Assembly (NCBI GenBank): GCA_001784535.1
Contig: MFRJ01000127.1
Coordinates: 1-7,029 of the forward strand
DNA: 7,029 nucleotides
Reading direction: 5' to 3'
Origin: Candidatus Melainabacteria bacterium GWA2_34_9
Lineage (GTDB): Bacteria > Cyanobacteriota > Vampirovibrionia > Gastranaerophilales > UBA9971
Position numbers and translations under genes: made by a program. Positions 1-6,093 of the stretch are shown one piece after another (within the stretch, counting starts at the first letter, position 1; each line of letters opens with the position of its first letter). The notes beneath the pieces are model-generated. The model had not been told where the DNA came from, made no database searches, and worked only from the letters and a program-made list of their open reading frames with translations.

Positions 1-168
1 AATACGAATCTGTTCGAATTTTTCAAAGGTAAAGTAGAGTCTAAACCTTTATCTTATAATTCTAAAGGTGACAGCAGGGTTTTTATAATAGATATTCCTT
101 CTCAAAAAGGAGAAAAGATTACCTATAAAGCAGTGGGTAACAATAGGGGCACAATAGGAATTATGTAA
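1..168 (+). CDS. C-terminal end of an unidentified protein (partial)
   Basis: Frame 1 is open from the first base to a TAA at 166-168, giving 55 residues that end in RGTIGIM. The segment is mildly basic, rich in K, S and N, and has an alternating hydrophobic stretch (RVFIIDIP) suggesting beta-strand. There is no membrane helix or motif that I recognise, so no function is assigned. It is probably a real gene end rather than chance, because the stop is followed within 10 nt by a textbook intrinsic terminator and the frame has no interruption. The gene begins outside the window and converges on cobO. Confidence 0.6.
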   Translation, partial: NTNLFEFFKGKVESKPLSYNSKGDSRVFIIDIPSQKGEKITYKAVGNNRGTIGIM

Positions 169-175
169 TATAAAC

Positions 176-216
176 AAAAAAAGAGAGGAAGTATTTCATA
201 CTTCCTCTCTTTTTTT
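176..216. terminator. Strong bidirectional intrinsic terminator
   Basis: Bases 176-194 are perfectly complementary to 198-216, a 19-bp stem with a 3-nt loop (TTC). The stem carries seven A on its left edge and seven T on its right edge, with a GC-containing core (GAGAGGAAG). This gives a hairpin followed by a U-run in RNA from either strand. It lies between the stop of the plus-strand gene (168) and the stop of cobO (238), so it serves both converging transcripts. Confidence 0.93.
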
Positions 217-237
217 AAACACTTATTAATTTGAACC

Positions 238-768
238 TTAGTATTCGATGCCCTGTCTTGCCATAACACCCTGATCAAAATAATGTTTAATAGGTTTCAT
301 TTCCGTAACGAGATGTGCCATAGCAACAAGCTCAGGATGCGCACGACGTCCTGTCATTACTATTTCCATATTTTTAGGTCTGTTTAAAAGAGTTTCTTTA
401 ATTTCTGCAATTTTTATCATGCCTAGATCAGCGCAAATATTAATTTCGTCCATAATAACCAGTTGGTATTCGCCGCTCATGATGGCTTCTTTTGCGAAAT
501 TCCAACCGCTTCTGGCTTCTTTGTAGTCTTCAATATTAACGTTATGGGAATAAACAACTCTGTCGAGCCCAAACTGTTTGAATTCAAGATTAGGCATCAA
601 TTTTGATGAAGCAATTTCTCCGTAATAATTTTCCTGATCACCTTTTGCGAATTGAATAATTAAAACTTTCCAGCCATGTCCGATAGCTCTTAATGCCAAT
701 CCAAGAGAGGCTGTTGTTTTGCCTTTACCGTCTCCGGTATAAATTTGAATATAACCATGCTCCAGCAA
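238..768 (-). CDS. cobO: Cob(I)yrinic acid a,c-diamide adenosyltransferase (CobO/CobA/BtuR family)
   Basis: This enzyme transfers the 5'-deoxyadenosyl group of ATP to the cobalt of a reduced corrinoid, a cytoplasmic step in making or salvaging adenosylcobalamin. The 176 residues match the usual family length. Near the N-terminus IQIYTGDGKGKTTAS (7-21) carries the P-loop, residues 39-43 (QFAKG) follow, VIMDEIN (104-110) is the acidic Walker-B-like strand, and the conserved C-terminal block includes TGRRAHPE (139-146) and the FDQGVMARQGIEY end. The start is a TTG at 766-768. No ATG precedes the P-loop in frame, and GGAGG lies 8 nt upstream. No other cobalamin gene is in the window and I see no cobalamin riboswitch upstream, so the role may be salvage of scavenged corrinoids rather than part of a local synthesis operon. 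The family is clear; the physiological role is inferred. Confidence 0.95.
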   Translation of the reverse strand: MLEHGYIQIYTGDGKGKTTASLGLALRAIGHGWKVLIIQFAKGDQENYYGEIASSKLMPNLEFKQFGLDRVVYSHNVNIEDYKEARSGWNFAKEAIMSGEYQLVIMDEINICADLGMIKIAEIKETLLNRPKNMEIVMTGRRAHPELVAMAHLVTEMKPIKHYFDQGVMARQGIEY

Positions 769-776
769 TTTAGGTT

Positions 777-781
777 CCTCC
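777..781 (-). promoter_or_regulatory. Ribosome binding site of cobO, fixing its TTG start
   Basis: On the minus strand GGAGG lies 8 nt before the TTG at 768. This supports TTG as the true start, since there is no usable ATG upstream or shortly downstream. Confidence 0.8.
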
Positions 782-835
782 GCAAAAATCCTTCAATTAG
801 TTCCAGACGATCTGTTTGTTTTCTCTACCTCTAAC

Positions 836-910
836 TCACTCTGAGTTCCAATCTTCTTCCAAATTCTCCAATTTACCAGCTACTTTTATTTTATAGGTAA
901 CGACCCCTGA
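836..910 (-). pseudogene. Possible relic of a small gene upstream of cobO
   Basis: Minus-strand codons from about 910 to 836 read SGVVTYKIKVAGKLENLEED then WNSE and a TGA at 836-838. A good ribosome site (AGGAGGAG, 913-920) sits where a start should follow, but no ATG, GTG or TTG is in frame after it. After the TGA the frame continues 12 codons to a TAA at 797-799. The alternating hydrophobic VTYKIKVAGKL and the W-rich end recall small uncharacterised proteins beginning roughly 'TYxIxVxGxLDxxWSEWF', in which the TGA would sit at the second W. That similarity is from memory and weak. The reading is a small gene inactivated by loss of its start codon and a TGG-to-TGA change. It could equally be chance or a noncoding leader of cobO. 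Confidence 0.35.
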
Positions 911-939
911 ATCTCCTCCTTTTTTTATACGATTAAATT

Positions 940-1610
940 TTATGCATAACAGAGTTATCTTTATCTTTAATCCAGAAGTGCTAAAATTGAACTATAACAA
1001 TGATTTTTAATTGATTTTGCGCTTCGTAGACATCAACTATAAAGAATTTATTCTGATTAGGCAAGTTTGATAATTTATATTTACAATTGATTTTATTTAT
1101 TATGATTAAAAGTTAATTTACCCTATAAACTCTTCTTATACACTTTTCAGCTTTTGAACTTTTAGAATATGTTTTGAATCGGGTATTGATAACTGCCACA
1201 TAAAACGCAAGAAATGATTTGAATGATAGTGGACTTTTAAGGGGTGGCAACTGCCATTTGCTTTACTATAACTATCTTAGTTCAAAGGTTTTTTTGTGTA
1301 TCGCTTTTAAAAAAGTATGTTTACAATTGTTTTTTTAGGCAAGGTGAACAAATAGATGTTAAGCATATTTGTAGGTTTAAAATAAAATTAACTTAAACAA
1401 AATTTAACAATCAGCCTTTATCTATTGCAATGCAGACGTAGAGCCATTATGGGGTTTCTTTGCGAAATAATTTTTAGTATGCAAATCTTTATACTATTTC
1501 GGAAATTCATGAATAGTAATACTGAAAATCCAAAATCTTAAAGTTTTGTTTCGTAAGGATATAACTGAGCATGTCAGATTTTTTATAAAATAACTATAGC
1601 CCGCTAATTA
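940..1610. other. AT-rich intergenic stretch without a supported gene
   Basis: Roughly 670 nt with stops in all frames at short intervals. The longest curiosity is a stop-free minus-strand run of about 50 codons ending in TAA at 1113-1115, which has no start codon with a ribosome site. TGGCAGTT occurs twice on the minus strand about 57 nt apart, within 1190-1255. I see no tRNA, rRNA, riboswitch or clear terminator. The stretch may hold promoters, a small RNA or decayed sequence, but nothing can be named. Confidence 0.5.
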
Positions 1611-1623
1611 TCCCAAGTCCGCA

Positions 1624-1716
1624 TGTCATGCTGAACTTGATTCAGCATCTATCAATGAGAGTATTAAAACTTTAAGTTGCTTGTTGGATAGACCCTGAAA
1701 CTAGTTCAGGGTGACA
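1624..1716. repeat. Palindromic double-hairpin repeat (REP/BIME-like)
   Basis: Two 30-nt arms (1624-1653 and 1687-1716) face each other and match at 24 of 30 positions when one is reverse-complemented. Each arm is also a perfect hairpin. ATGCTGAA (1628-1635) pairs with TTCAGCAT (1641-1648) around CTTGA, and ACCCTGAA (1692-1699) pairs with TTCAGGGT (1705-1712) around ACTAG. The differences in the stems are paired changes that keep both hairpins intact. The outer ends TGTCA...TGACA and CTATC/GATAG are identical. The arrangement is typical of dispersed, non-coding interspersed palindromes mobilised by a REP-associated transposase, but none is present here. The element ends about 55 nt before hisG. 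Confidence 0.85.
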
Positions 1717-1727
1717 CTTTGATTTCA

Positions 1728-1736
1728 TGCTAAAAT
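1728..1736 (+). promoter_or_regulatory. Possible extended -10 promoter element of hisG
   Basis: TGCTAAAAT (TG at 1728-1729, -10-like TAAAAT at 1731-1736) lies about 35 nt before the hisG start. No good -35 box is at the expected distance, and such AT-rich hexamers are common here, so this is only a candidate. If real, its upstream part is formed by the end of the palindromic repeat. Confidence 0.25.
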
Positions 1737-1770
1737 TTTAAAACACAATGAATTAAAAAAGGAATATGTC

Positions 1771-2640
1771 ATGAATGAATGCTGTTTAAAAATTGCTGTC
1801 CCGAATAAAGGTCGGTTGTCTGAAGATGTAATGGATTTGCTGCAAAGAGCAGGTTTAACAATCTCAAAAAATGAGAGGACTCTTTATGCAACGACTCATG
1901 ATGGAAATTATACTGTTATTTTTGTCAGGGCACAGGATATTCCCAGTTTTGTAAGCGACGGTGTAACAGATTTAGGTGTTACCGGACAGGATATAATTGC
2001 AGAGACTGATATGCCTGTTGAAGATATTATGGAATTAAACTTCGGTCATTGCAGAATGGTTATTGCGACAAAAGAGGAATCTTCCGCAAACAGAGCAGAA
2101 GACCTTTCTGACGGTATTAAAATTGCAACTTCCTTCCCTAATATTACAAGAAAATATTTTAAAAAACTCGGCAAAAAAGTTCATATAACCGAAGTAACAG
2201 GCGCAACAGAAGTTACTCCACAGCTCGGACTTGCTGATGTTATTGTGGATATTACTTCCAGCGGTTCTACTTTAAGAAATAACAAATTAAAGATTATCGG
2301 GGAAATTTTACAATCTAAAGCTGTAATAATAGGACGTCCCGGAATAAAAAAAGAGCAGCAATCTAAAATAAACGCTTTTATAAGAGCAGTAAAGTCGGCT
2401 TTAGATGCGGAAGAGAAAAAATATTTAATGGCAAATCTTCCCAAAGATTCTCTGGAAAAAATAAAAGAATTTATGCCGGGATTCACTTCGCCAACGGTGA
2501 CCATGCTTTTAGACAACGACAAAGATGTAGCTATACATGCCGTTATCGAAAAGAAAAAAGTTTATGAAAATATAGAACAATTAAAGCAGCTTGGTGCTAC
2601 AGGCATACTTATAATGACTGTGGATCAGATGGTGCCTTAA
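1771..2640 (+). CDS. hisG: ATP phosphoribosyltransferase, long form
   Basis: HisG catalyses the committed step of histidine synthesis, condensing ATP with PRPP to phosphoribosyl-ATP in the cytoplasm. Visible hallmarks are the N-terminal IAVPNKGRL (8-16), DLGVTGQDII (67-76), the FPNITRKYF segment (122-130) and the PRPP-binding loop DITSSGSTLR (160-169) after GLADVIV. The 289 residues include the C-terminal regulatory domain (about 210-289) with the PTV motif (221-223) and the GATGILIM strand near the end. This is therefore the long, histidine-feedback-inhibited form that does not need HisZ. The ATG at 1771 has AAAAGGA 7 nt upstream. No other his gene flanks it, so it appears to be a stand-alone gene. 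It is preceded by the palindromic repeat, and its stop lies 4 nt from the stop of the opposing 85-residue gene. Confidence 0.97.
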   Translation: MNECCLKIAVPNKGRLSEDVMDLLQRAGLTISKNERTLYATTHDGNYTVIFVRAQDIPSFVSDGVTDLGVTGQDIIAETDMPVEDIMELNFGHCRMVIATKEESSANRAEDLSDGIKIATSFPNITRKYFKKLGKKVHITEVTGATEVTPQLGLADVIVDITSSGSTLRNNKLKIIGEILQSKAVIIGRPGIKKEQQSKINAFIRAVKSALDAEEKKYLMANLPKDSLEKIKEFMPGFTSPTVTMLLDNDKDVAIHAVIEKKKVYENIEQLKQLGATGILIMTVDQMVP

Positions 2641-2644
2641 GAAA

Positions 2645-2902
2645 CTACTCGTGTTCTCTTAAAAGATAGCTTGCCATTCCTGCAAGTCCAATTCCTATTC
2701 CCAATAAAGTAAGCAAAATTGCTCTAGGGTGATTGTCAATTTGTTTTTTGACTTTTTCGAGGCCGGGATGTTTTGCCATGTTATATCCGGCTTTATAGCC
2801 TAAATTTGCGGCAATCTTCATTCCATATCCGGCTTTTCCCATAATATTTCCTACGGTTTTAAGATTATTATGTTTCATCATAATTTTTTCACTTGTTTTC
2901 AT
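2645..2902 (-). CDS. Small tail-anchored membrane protein, 85 residues
   Basis: The start is the ATG at 2900-2902. AAGGAGG lies 8 nt upstream, while an upstream in-frame start at 2953 has no comparable site, so the longer 102-residue reading is rejected. The basic N-terminal half is rich in K, M and G, with two near copies of KAGYxM (23-28 and 37-42). It is followed by a charged linker and one hydrophobic helix (about 61-81, AILLTLLGIGIGLAGMASYL) with glycine-rich packing, then the short polar tail LREHE. The pattern 'charged helix, NHPR, glycine-rich C-terminal helix' resembles the ElaB/YqjD/DUF883-type inner-membrane proteins. That is an architectural resemblance, not a proven relationship. 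It is probably a monotopic cytoplasmic-membrane protein with its N-terminus in the cytoplasm. It converges on hisG with a 4-nt gap. Confidence 0.75.
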   Translation of the reverse strand: MKTSEKIMMKHNNLKTVGNIMGKAGYGMKIAANLGYKAGYNMAKHPGLEKVKKQIDNHPRAILLTLLGIGIGLAGMASYLLREHE

Positions 2903-3088
2903 AATATATACCTCCTTAATAAACTGAATTCTCAAGCTTTTCTTGATTTGCATATTTCATATTAAAATCAATTACTGATTTATAAATTCCCCACAGGGAT
3001 AGAATGAAAGATAAAAGTCTACGCAATTTTTTTTCTTCAGTTGTTTTGTAAAAGCAAGATTTGTTGGCAAAATACAGGAAAGAAAAAA

Positions 3089-4147
3089 TTGTCAGTTCAA
3101 TTTAATTTTAATAGCTTAAAATATAATAATATCAGCCATTTTGAAAACCAAAATGGCGAAAATATTGGTTTTCAGGGGTTAAACAGATGCCTTTCAAGGG
3201 ATTTTGTTAATGGAGGAAGAAGTAAAATAACCGGATTTGTTCAAATGGCTGATGATGCAGTAATGGAAGCTATAAAAAATCACCCCAAATCAAGAAGATT
3301 TGTCGGAAATCTTCCGCCTGACTGGATTGACCAAATTCCAAAAGGAAAAAGAAAAGAAACGGTTCAACAAATTCAGGATTTATTCTCAGGTTTGGCAGAA
3401 AAGCTTTATTCTCCACAGGGTACAAGAGTTAATAAAGATGAAACTTTTGTAGTTGATTTTTTAAGTCAATTAAAGCAATCTCTCGGGCTGGATACCGAAA
3501 TTAAATATATTCATGCCGGAGATATTGGAAAAGCATATAAGTTAAAAGTCGGCGACAAAAAGTATGTATTTAAGGCATTCCACAGTGATATGAATCCTGA
3601 TTATGCCAAAAGTAATGGAGAAATATTTGAACCTGCAAGAGCTCCATATGCTAATAAAAAAGGCTGTAAATCTTTTGTGGATTTCTATTTTGGAAGAATA
3701 GGCACACATGACAATCATGATGGCTTTATGCTAACAAAATTTGAGACTTCTAATCAAAAATTTACTCCGGGTGAAGAAATCAAGCGGTTATTGAGAATGC
3801 TAAAATCACGTGTTGTTACTGCTGATATTAGTATAAAAAGTACTCCGCAAATTCCGGATGATTTAAATATAATTGGATTAAAAGCTATAGATCTCGGGGA
3901 TTTAACTTTACTTTCGCAAAATTTACATAAGGCATTAAAAAAAACCGCCAAAGATATTGAAAAATATTATTTTAATACTAAGAAAAATTTAACTAATAAA
4001 GAAGTCATACTAAATCAAATTAATGATATAAGACAAATATTTGGTTGTTTTTGTATAAATCGTTACGTTGAAGAAAACCTGCAAAACACTTTACGAAGGC
4101 TAACCGAGTTATTAAAAACTAATAAATCAAAATTCGATAAGCCCTAG
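3089..4147 (+). CDS. Hypothetical protein with possible divergent kinase-like fold, 352 residues
   Basis: I do not recognise the family. The preferred start is TTG at 3089, with AGGAA about 8-9 nt upstream. An earlier TTG at 3041 would add 16 unconvincing residues. Residues 1-35 are Asn/Phe-rich and contain IGFQG (26-30); 36-110 are mixed helix. From about residue 130 the text resembles a kinase N-lobe: HAGDIGKAYKL (142-152) as a glycine-rich loop, KKYVFKAF (157-164) with a candidate ATP-binding Lys162, then DFYFGRI (198-204) and DGFMLTKFE (211-219) as strands leading into a hinge. LKAIDLGDL (264-272) resembles a DFG-type metal-binding segment (Asp268), but no HxDxxxxN catalytic loop precedes it, only TADISIKS. 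The C-terminal 80 residues look helical and basic. There is no signal peptide or membrane helix. Function is unknown; a pseudokinase, small-molecule kinase or effector-like protein are possibilities. It is transcribed alone and converges on the lysS unit. Confidence 0.8.
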   Translation: MSVQFNFNSLKYNNISHFENQNGENIGFQGLNRCLSRDFVNGGRSKITGFVQMADDAVMEAIKNHPKSRRFVGNLPPDWIDQIPKGKRKETVQQIQDLFSGLAEKLYSPQGTRVNKDETFVVDFLSQLKQSLGLDTEIKYIHAGDIGKAYKLKVGDKKYVFKAFHSDMNPDYAKSNGEIFEPARAPYANKKGCKSFVDFYFGRIGTHDNHDGFMLTKFETSNQKFTPGEEIKRLLRMLKSRVVTADISIKSTPQIPDDLNIIGLKAIDLGDLTLLSQNLHKALKKTAKDIEKYYFNTKKNLTNKEVILNQINDIRQIFGCFCINRYVEENLQNTLRRLTELLKTNKSKFDKP

Positions 4148-4159
4148 AGGTTGCTCTTT

Positions 4160-4543
4160 TTAATTTTTAACTTCGATATTCAAGTTGTTCTGTGCAGGAT
4201 TAGTAACAAATTGATTAATTTCATTTACCATTAATTGGTCTTTAAAAGTCATACGATCATTATCAGAGATAATATTTAGAAAAACATTTCCTTTGGTCGT
4301 TTTAATATTGGTATAATAATACCAATATCTGCTTGATGTATGCTGTTGCTTTATTTCAGCTCCAAGTAATTCGTCAGGAAGAAATATGGTTACTTTTTTT
4401 CCAAAGACTGCAGCTCTACTAATTATTTCACATTTGTTAATAGTTCTATCGCAGCTTAGAGAAGACGTTTTATGACTATTTAGCGCACAGAAAATCATAA
4501 ATGCAATAATCATAGAAAAAATTGCCCATGCTAAGTTTTTCAT
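4160..4543 (-). CDS. Membrane-anchored hypothetical protein, 127 residues
   Basis: An N-terminal hydrophobic helix (about 4-21, LAWAIFSMIIAFMIFCAL) acts as an uncleaved anchor or signal. It is followed by an extracytoplasmic domain with a compact cysteine pair in LSCDRTINKCEI (29-40, Cys31 and Cys38), then beta-rich sequence (KKVTIFLP, SRYWYYYTNIKTTKGNVFLNI). The domain ends with a helix containing VNEINQFVTNP (107-116). The 'CDRxxxxC ... INxF' pattern resembles small single-pass membrane proteins of unknown function seen in many bacteria, but I cannot name the family. The ATG at 4541-4543 has AAAGGA 7 nt upstream. The gene starts 11 nt after lysS on the same strand, and its ribosome site overlaps the lysS stop codon, so it is probably cotranscribed and translationally coupled. 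No functional link to tRNA charging is implied. Confidence 0.8.
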   Translation of the reverse strand: MKNLAWAIFSMIIAFMIFCALNSHKTSSLSCDRTINKCEIISRAAVFGKKVTIFLPDELLGAEIKQQHTSSRYWYYYTNIKTTKGNVFLNIISDNDRMTFKDQLMVNEINQFVTNPAQNNLNIEVKN

Positions 4544-4550
4544 GAAATGA

Positions 4551-4556
4551 TCCTTT
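4551..4556 (-). promoter_or_regulatory. Ribosome site of the 127-residue gene, overlapping the lysS stop
   Basis: Minus-strand AAAGGA (4556-4551) shares bases with the TAA of lysS (4557-4555) and lies 7 nt before the ATG at 4543. Ribosomes finishing lysS therefore sit on this site, an arrangement expected for translational coupling. Confidence 0.7.
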
Positions 4557-6054
4557 AAATATTGATTTTAGGTCGCATTGTAGGGAAGGCGATGACATCT
4601 CTTATGCTTGCAGCATTTGTAAGTATCATAATCAGTCTGTCAATGCCAACTCCAAGTCCGCCGGAAGGAGGCATTCCGTACTCTAAAGCTGTTACATAAT
4701 CATAATCAACTTCAGCAGGAGTTTCATGATCGGTTTCTCTTTTGTTTGAAACCTGTTGTTCAAATCTTCTTCTCTGGTCAATCGGATCAGTTAATTCAGA
4801 GAAGGCATTAGCAATTTCCCATCCGTTAATACGGGTTTCAAATCTTTCAACAAGTTTGTTGTCGTCTCTGTGTGGTTTTGCCAGAGGTGAAATATCCCTC
4901 GGATAGTCAATAATATGCACAGGTTGAATAAGATGAGGTTCAACATTTATTTCAAATACTTTATCAAGGATTACTCCCCATGTGTCGCCTTCTTCAACTT
5001 CAGCTCCGAGCTTTTTACCCTCTTCTGCTGCTTCGGGAACTGAAAGTAACTGTCCAAAGTCTACTCCTGTGAATTTTTTCACTGCGCCAATCATTGTCAT
5101 TCTGTCCCATGGAGGAGTTAAGTTAATCTCTCTGTCTTGATAGGTTACAATCATTGTTCCGAGAACTTTTTGTGCTACCGAACTTATTAAGTTTTCTGTT
5201 AATGCCATCATTTCATTATAATCAACGTAAGCCTGATACAGTTCCAGCATTGTGAATTCAGGATTATGTTTTGGAGAAATACCTTCATTTCTGAAATTTC
5301 TGTTAATTTCAAATACTTTTTCGGATACCCCTCCGACCATAAGTCTTTTAAGGTATAATTCCGGTGCTATTCTTAGGAACATATCCATATCAAGGGTATT
5401 ATGATAAGTTTTAAACGGTCTTGCGGTAGCCCCGCCTGCAATAGTCTGAAGCATAGGGGTTTCAACTTCAAGAAAACCGCGTTGGGATAAATAATCTCTG
5501 ATTTCTTTTATGATAAGACTTCTTTTTAAGAAAGTATCACGCACTTCTTCGTTCATAATCATATCCAAATAACGTTGTCTGTAACGTGTTTCCACATCAG
5601 TAAGACCGTGCCATTTTTCAGGAAGCGGTAAAAGCGATTTTGAAAGAATTTTTAAATCCTTGACTTTTATACTTAATTCACCCCTGGGAGTTCTTCTTAC
5701 GTTGCCATGAACGCCAATTATATCTCCAACATCAAGGAGTTTAAGGAGTTTGATTTTTTCTTCATCAACATTTTCTTTATGGGTAAAAATTTGAATTTTG
5801 CCTGAACTGTCAACAAGATCGATGAACATTCCGCTGTTACGCATTGCCATTATTCTTCCGGCAAGGCTAAAAACTTCAGAATCTTCTCCTTCGTTAGGAA
5901 GATCTTTGTATTTTTCGTGCAGCTGCGCAGCGGAAGCTGTTCTGTCAAATGTATACGGGTAAGGATTTATGCCTTTATCAACAAGATCATTTAATTTTTG
6001 AATACGAGTGTTTCTTAGTGTTTCAAGACTGCTATGAGCAACTTTTTCAGTCAA
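4555..6054 (-). CDS. lysS: Lysyl-tRNA synthetase, class II
   Basis: LysS charges tRNA-Lys with lysine in the cytoplasm. The 499 residues match bacterial class II enzymes. After a helical lead-in, the OB-fold anticodon-binding domain spans about 60-140 (VFSLAGRIMAMRNSGMFIDL onward). The catalytic core follows: motif 1 around 185-200 (YLSQRGFLEVETPML), the GGATARPF loop (207-214), motif 2 with FEINRNFRNEG (248-258) and PEFTMLE (265-271), and motif 3 GGLGVGIDRL (465-474), ending PTMRPKINI. All three class II motifs are intact. The start is TTG at 6052-6054 with GGAGGT about 4 nt upstream; the next in-frame ATG would delete most of the OB fold. The 127-residue membrane gene follows 11 nt downstream. 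Upstream is a divergent spacer shared with the hlyD-like gene. Confidence 0.97.
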   Translation of the reverse strand: MTEKVAHSSLETLRNTRIQKLNDLVDKGINPYPYTFDRTASAAQLHEKYKDLPNEGEDSEVFSLAGRIMAMRNSGMFIDLVDSSGKIQIFTHKENVDEEKIKLLKLLDVGDIIGVHGNVRRTPRGELSIKVKDLKILSKSLLPLPEKWHGLTDVETRYRQRYLDMIMNEEVRDTFLKRSLIIKEIRDYLSQRGFLEVETPMLQTIAGGATARPFKTYHNTLDMDMFLRIAPELYLKRLMVGGVSEKVFEINRNFRNEGISPKHNPEFTMLELYQAYVDYNEMMALTENLISSVAQKVLGTMIVTYQDREINLTPPWDRMTMIGAVKKFTGVDFGQLLSVPEAAEEGKKLGAEVEEGDTWGVILDKVFEINVEPHLIQPVHIIDYPRDISPLAKPHRDDNKLVERFETRINGWEIANAFSELTDPIDQRRRFEQQVSNKRETDHETPAEVDYDYVTALEYGMPPSGGLGVGIDRLIMILTNAASIRDVIAFPTMRPKINI

Positions 6055-6058
6055 TTTG

Positions 6059-6064
6059 ACCTCC
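6059..6064 (-). promoter_or_regulatory. Ribosome site of lysS, fixing its TTG start
   Basis: GGAGGT on the minus strand ends 4 nt before the TTG at 6054. No alternative in-frame ATG exists until residue 69, so this site decides the start. Confidence 0.75.
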
Positions 6065-6093
6065 AGATTTTTAATATTCTATTAGCTAATTAA

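Noticed and set aside
1113..1260. Stop-free minus-strand run of about 50 codons ending in TAA at 1113-1115
   Set aside because: It begins right after a stop with no ATG and no ribosome site. A GTG inside it lacks a binding site too. At most it is a relic, so it was not called as a gene.
1537..1676. 11-bp inverted repeat (1537-1547 and 1666-1676)
   Set aside because: It is low-complexity A/T-rich sequence expected by chance in this composition, and one arm falls in the spacer of the palindromic repeat.
781..1770. Cobalamin riboswitch upstream of cobO
   Set aside because: I looked for a B12-box-like segment and the surrounding helices on the minus strand and found nothing convincing.
2181..2522. 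Minus-strand open frame of 113 codons inside hisG
   Set aside because: It lies wholly within hisG in the opposite direction, has no ribosome site, and its product has no coherent domain pattern. It is a shadow of a well-supported gene.
2645..2953. Longer 102-residue version of the small membrane protein starting at 2953
   Set aside because: The ATG at 2902 has AAGGAGG at ideal spacing and the extra 17 residues would be encoded across that ribosome site.
3754..3951. Minus-strand open frame of 65 codons inside the 352-residue gene
   Set aside because: Antisense to a longer coding frame, no ribosome site, and no supporting motif.
4146..4165. Terminator between the 352-residue gene and the 127-residue gene
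   Set aside because: AGAG-GTTG-CTCT followed by T-rich sequence gives only a 4-bp stem, too weak to call.
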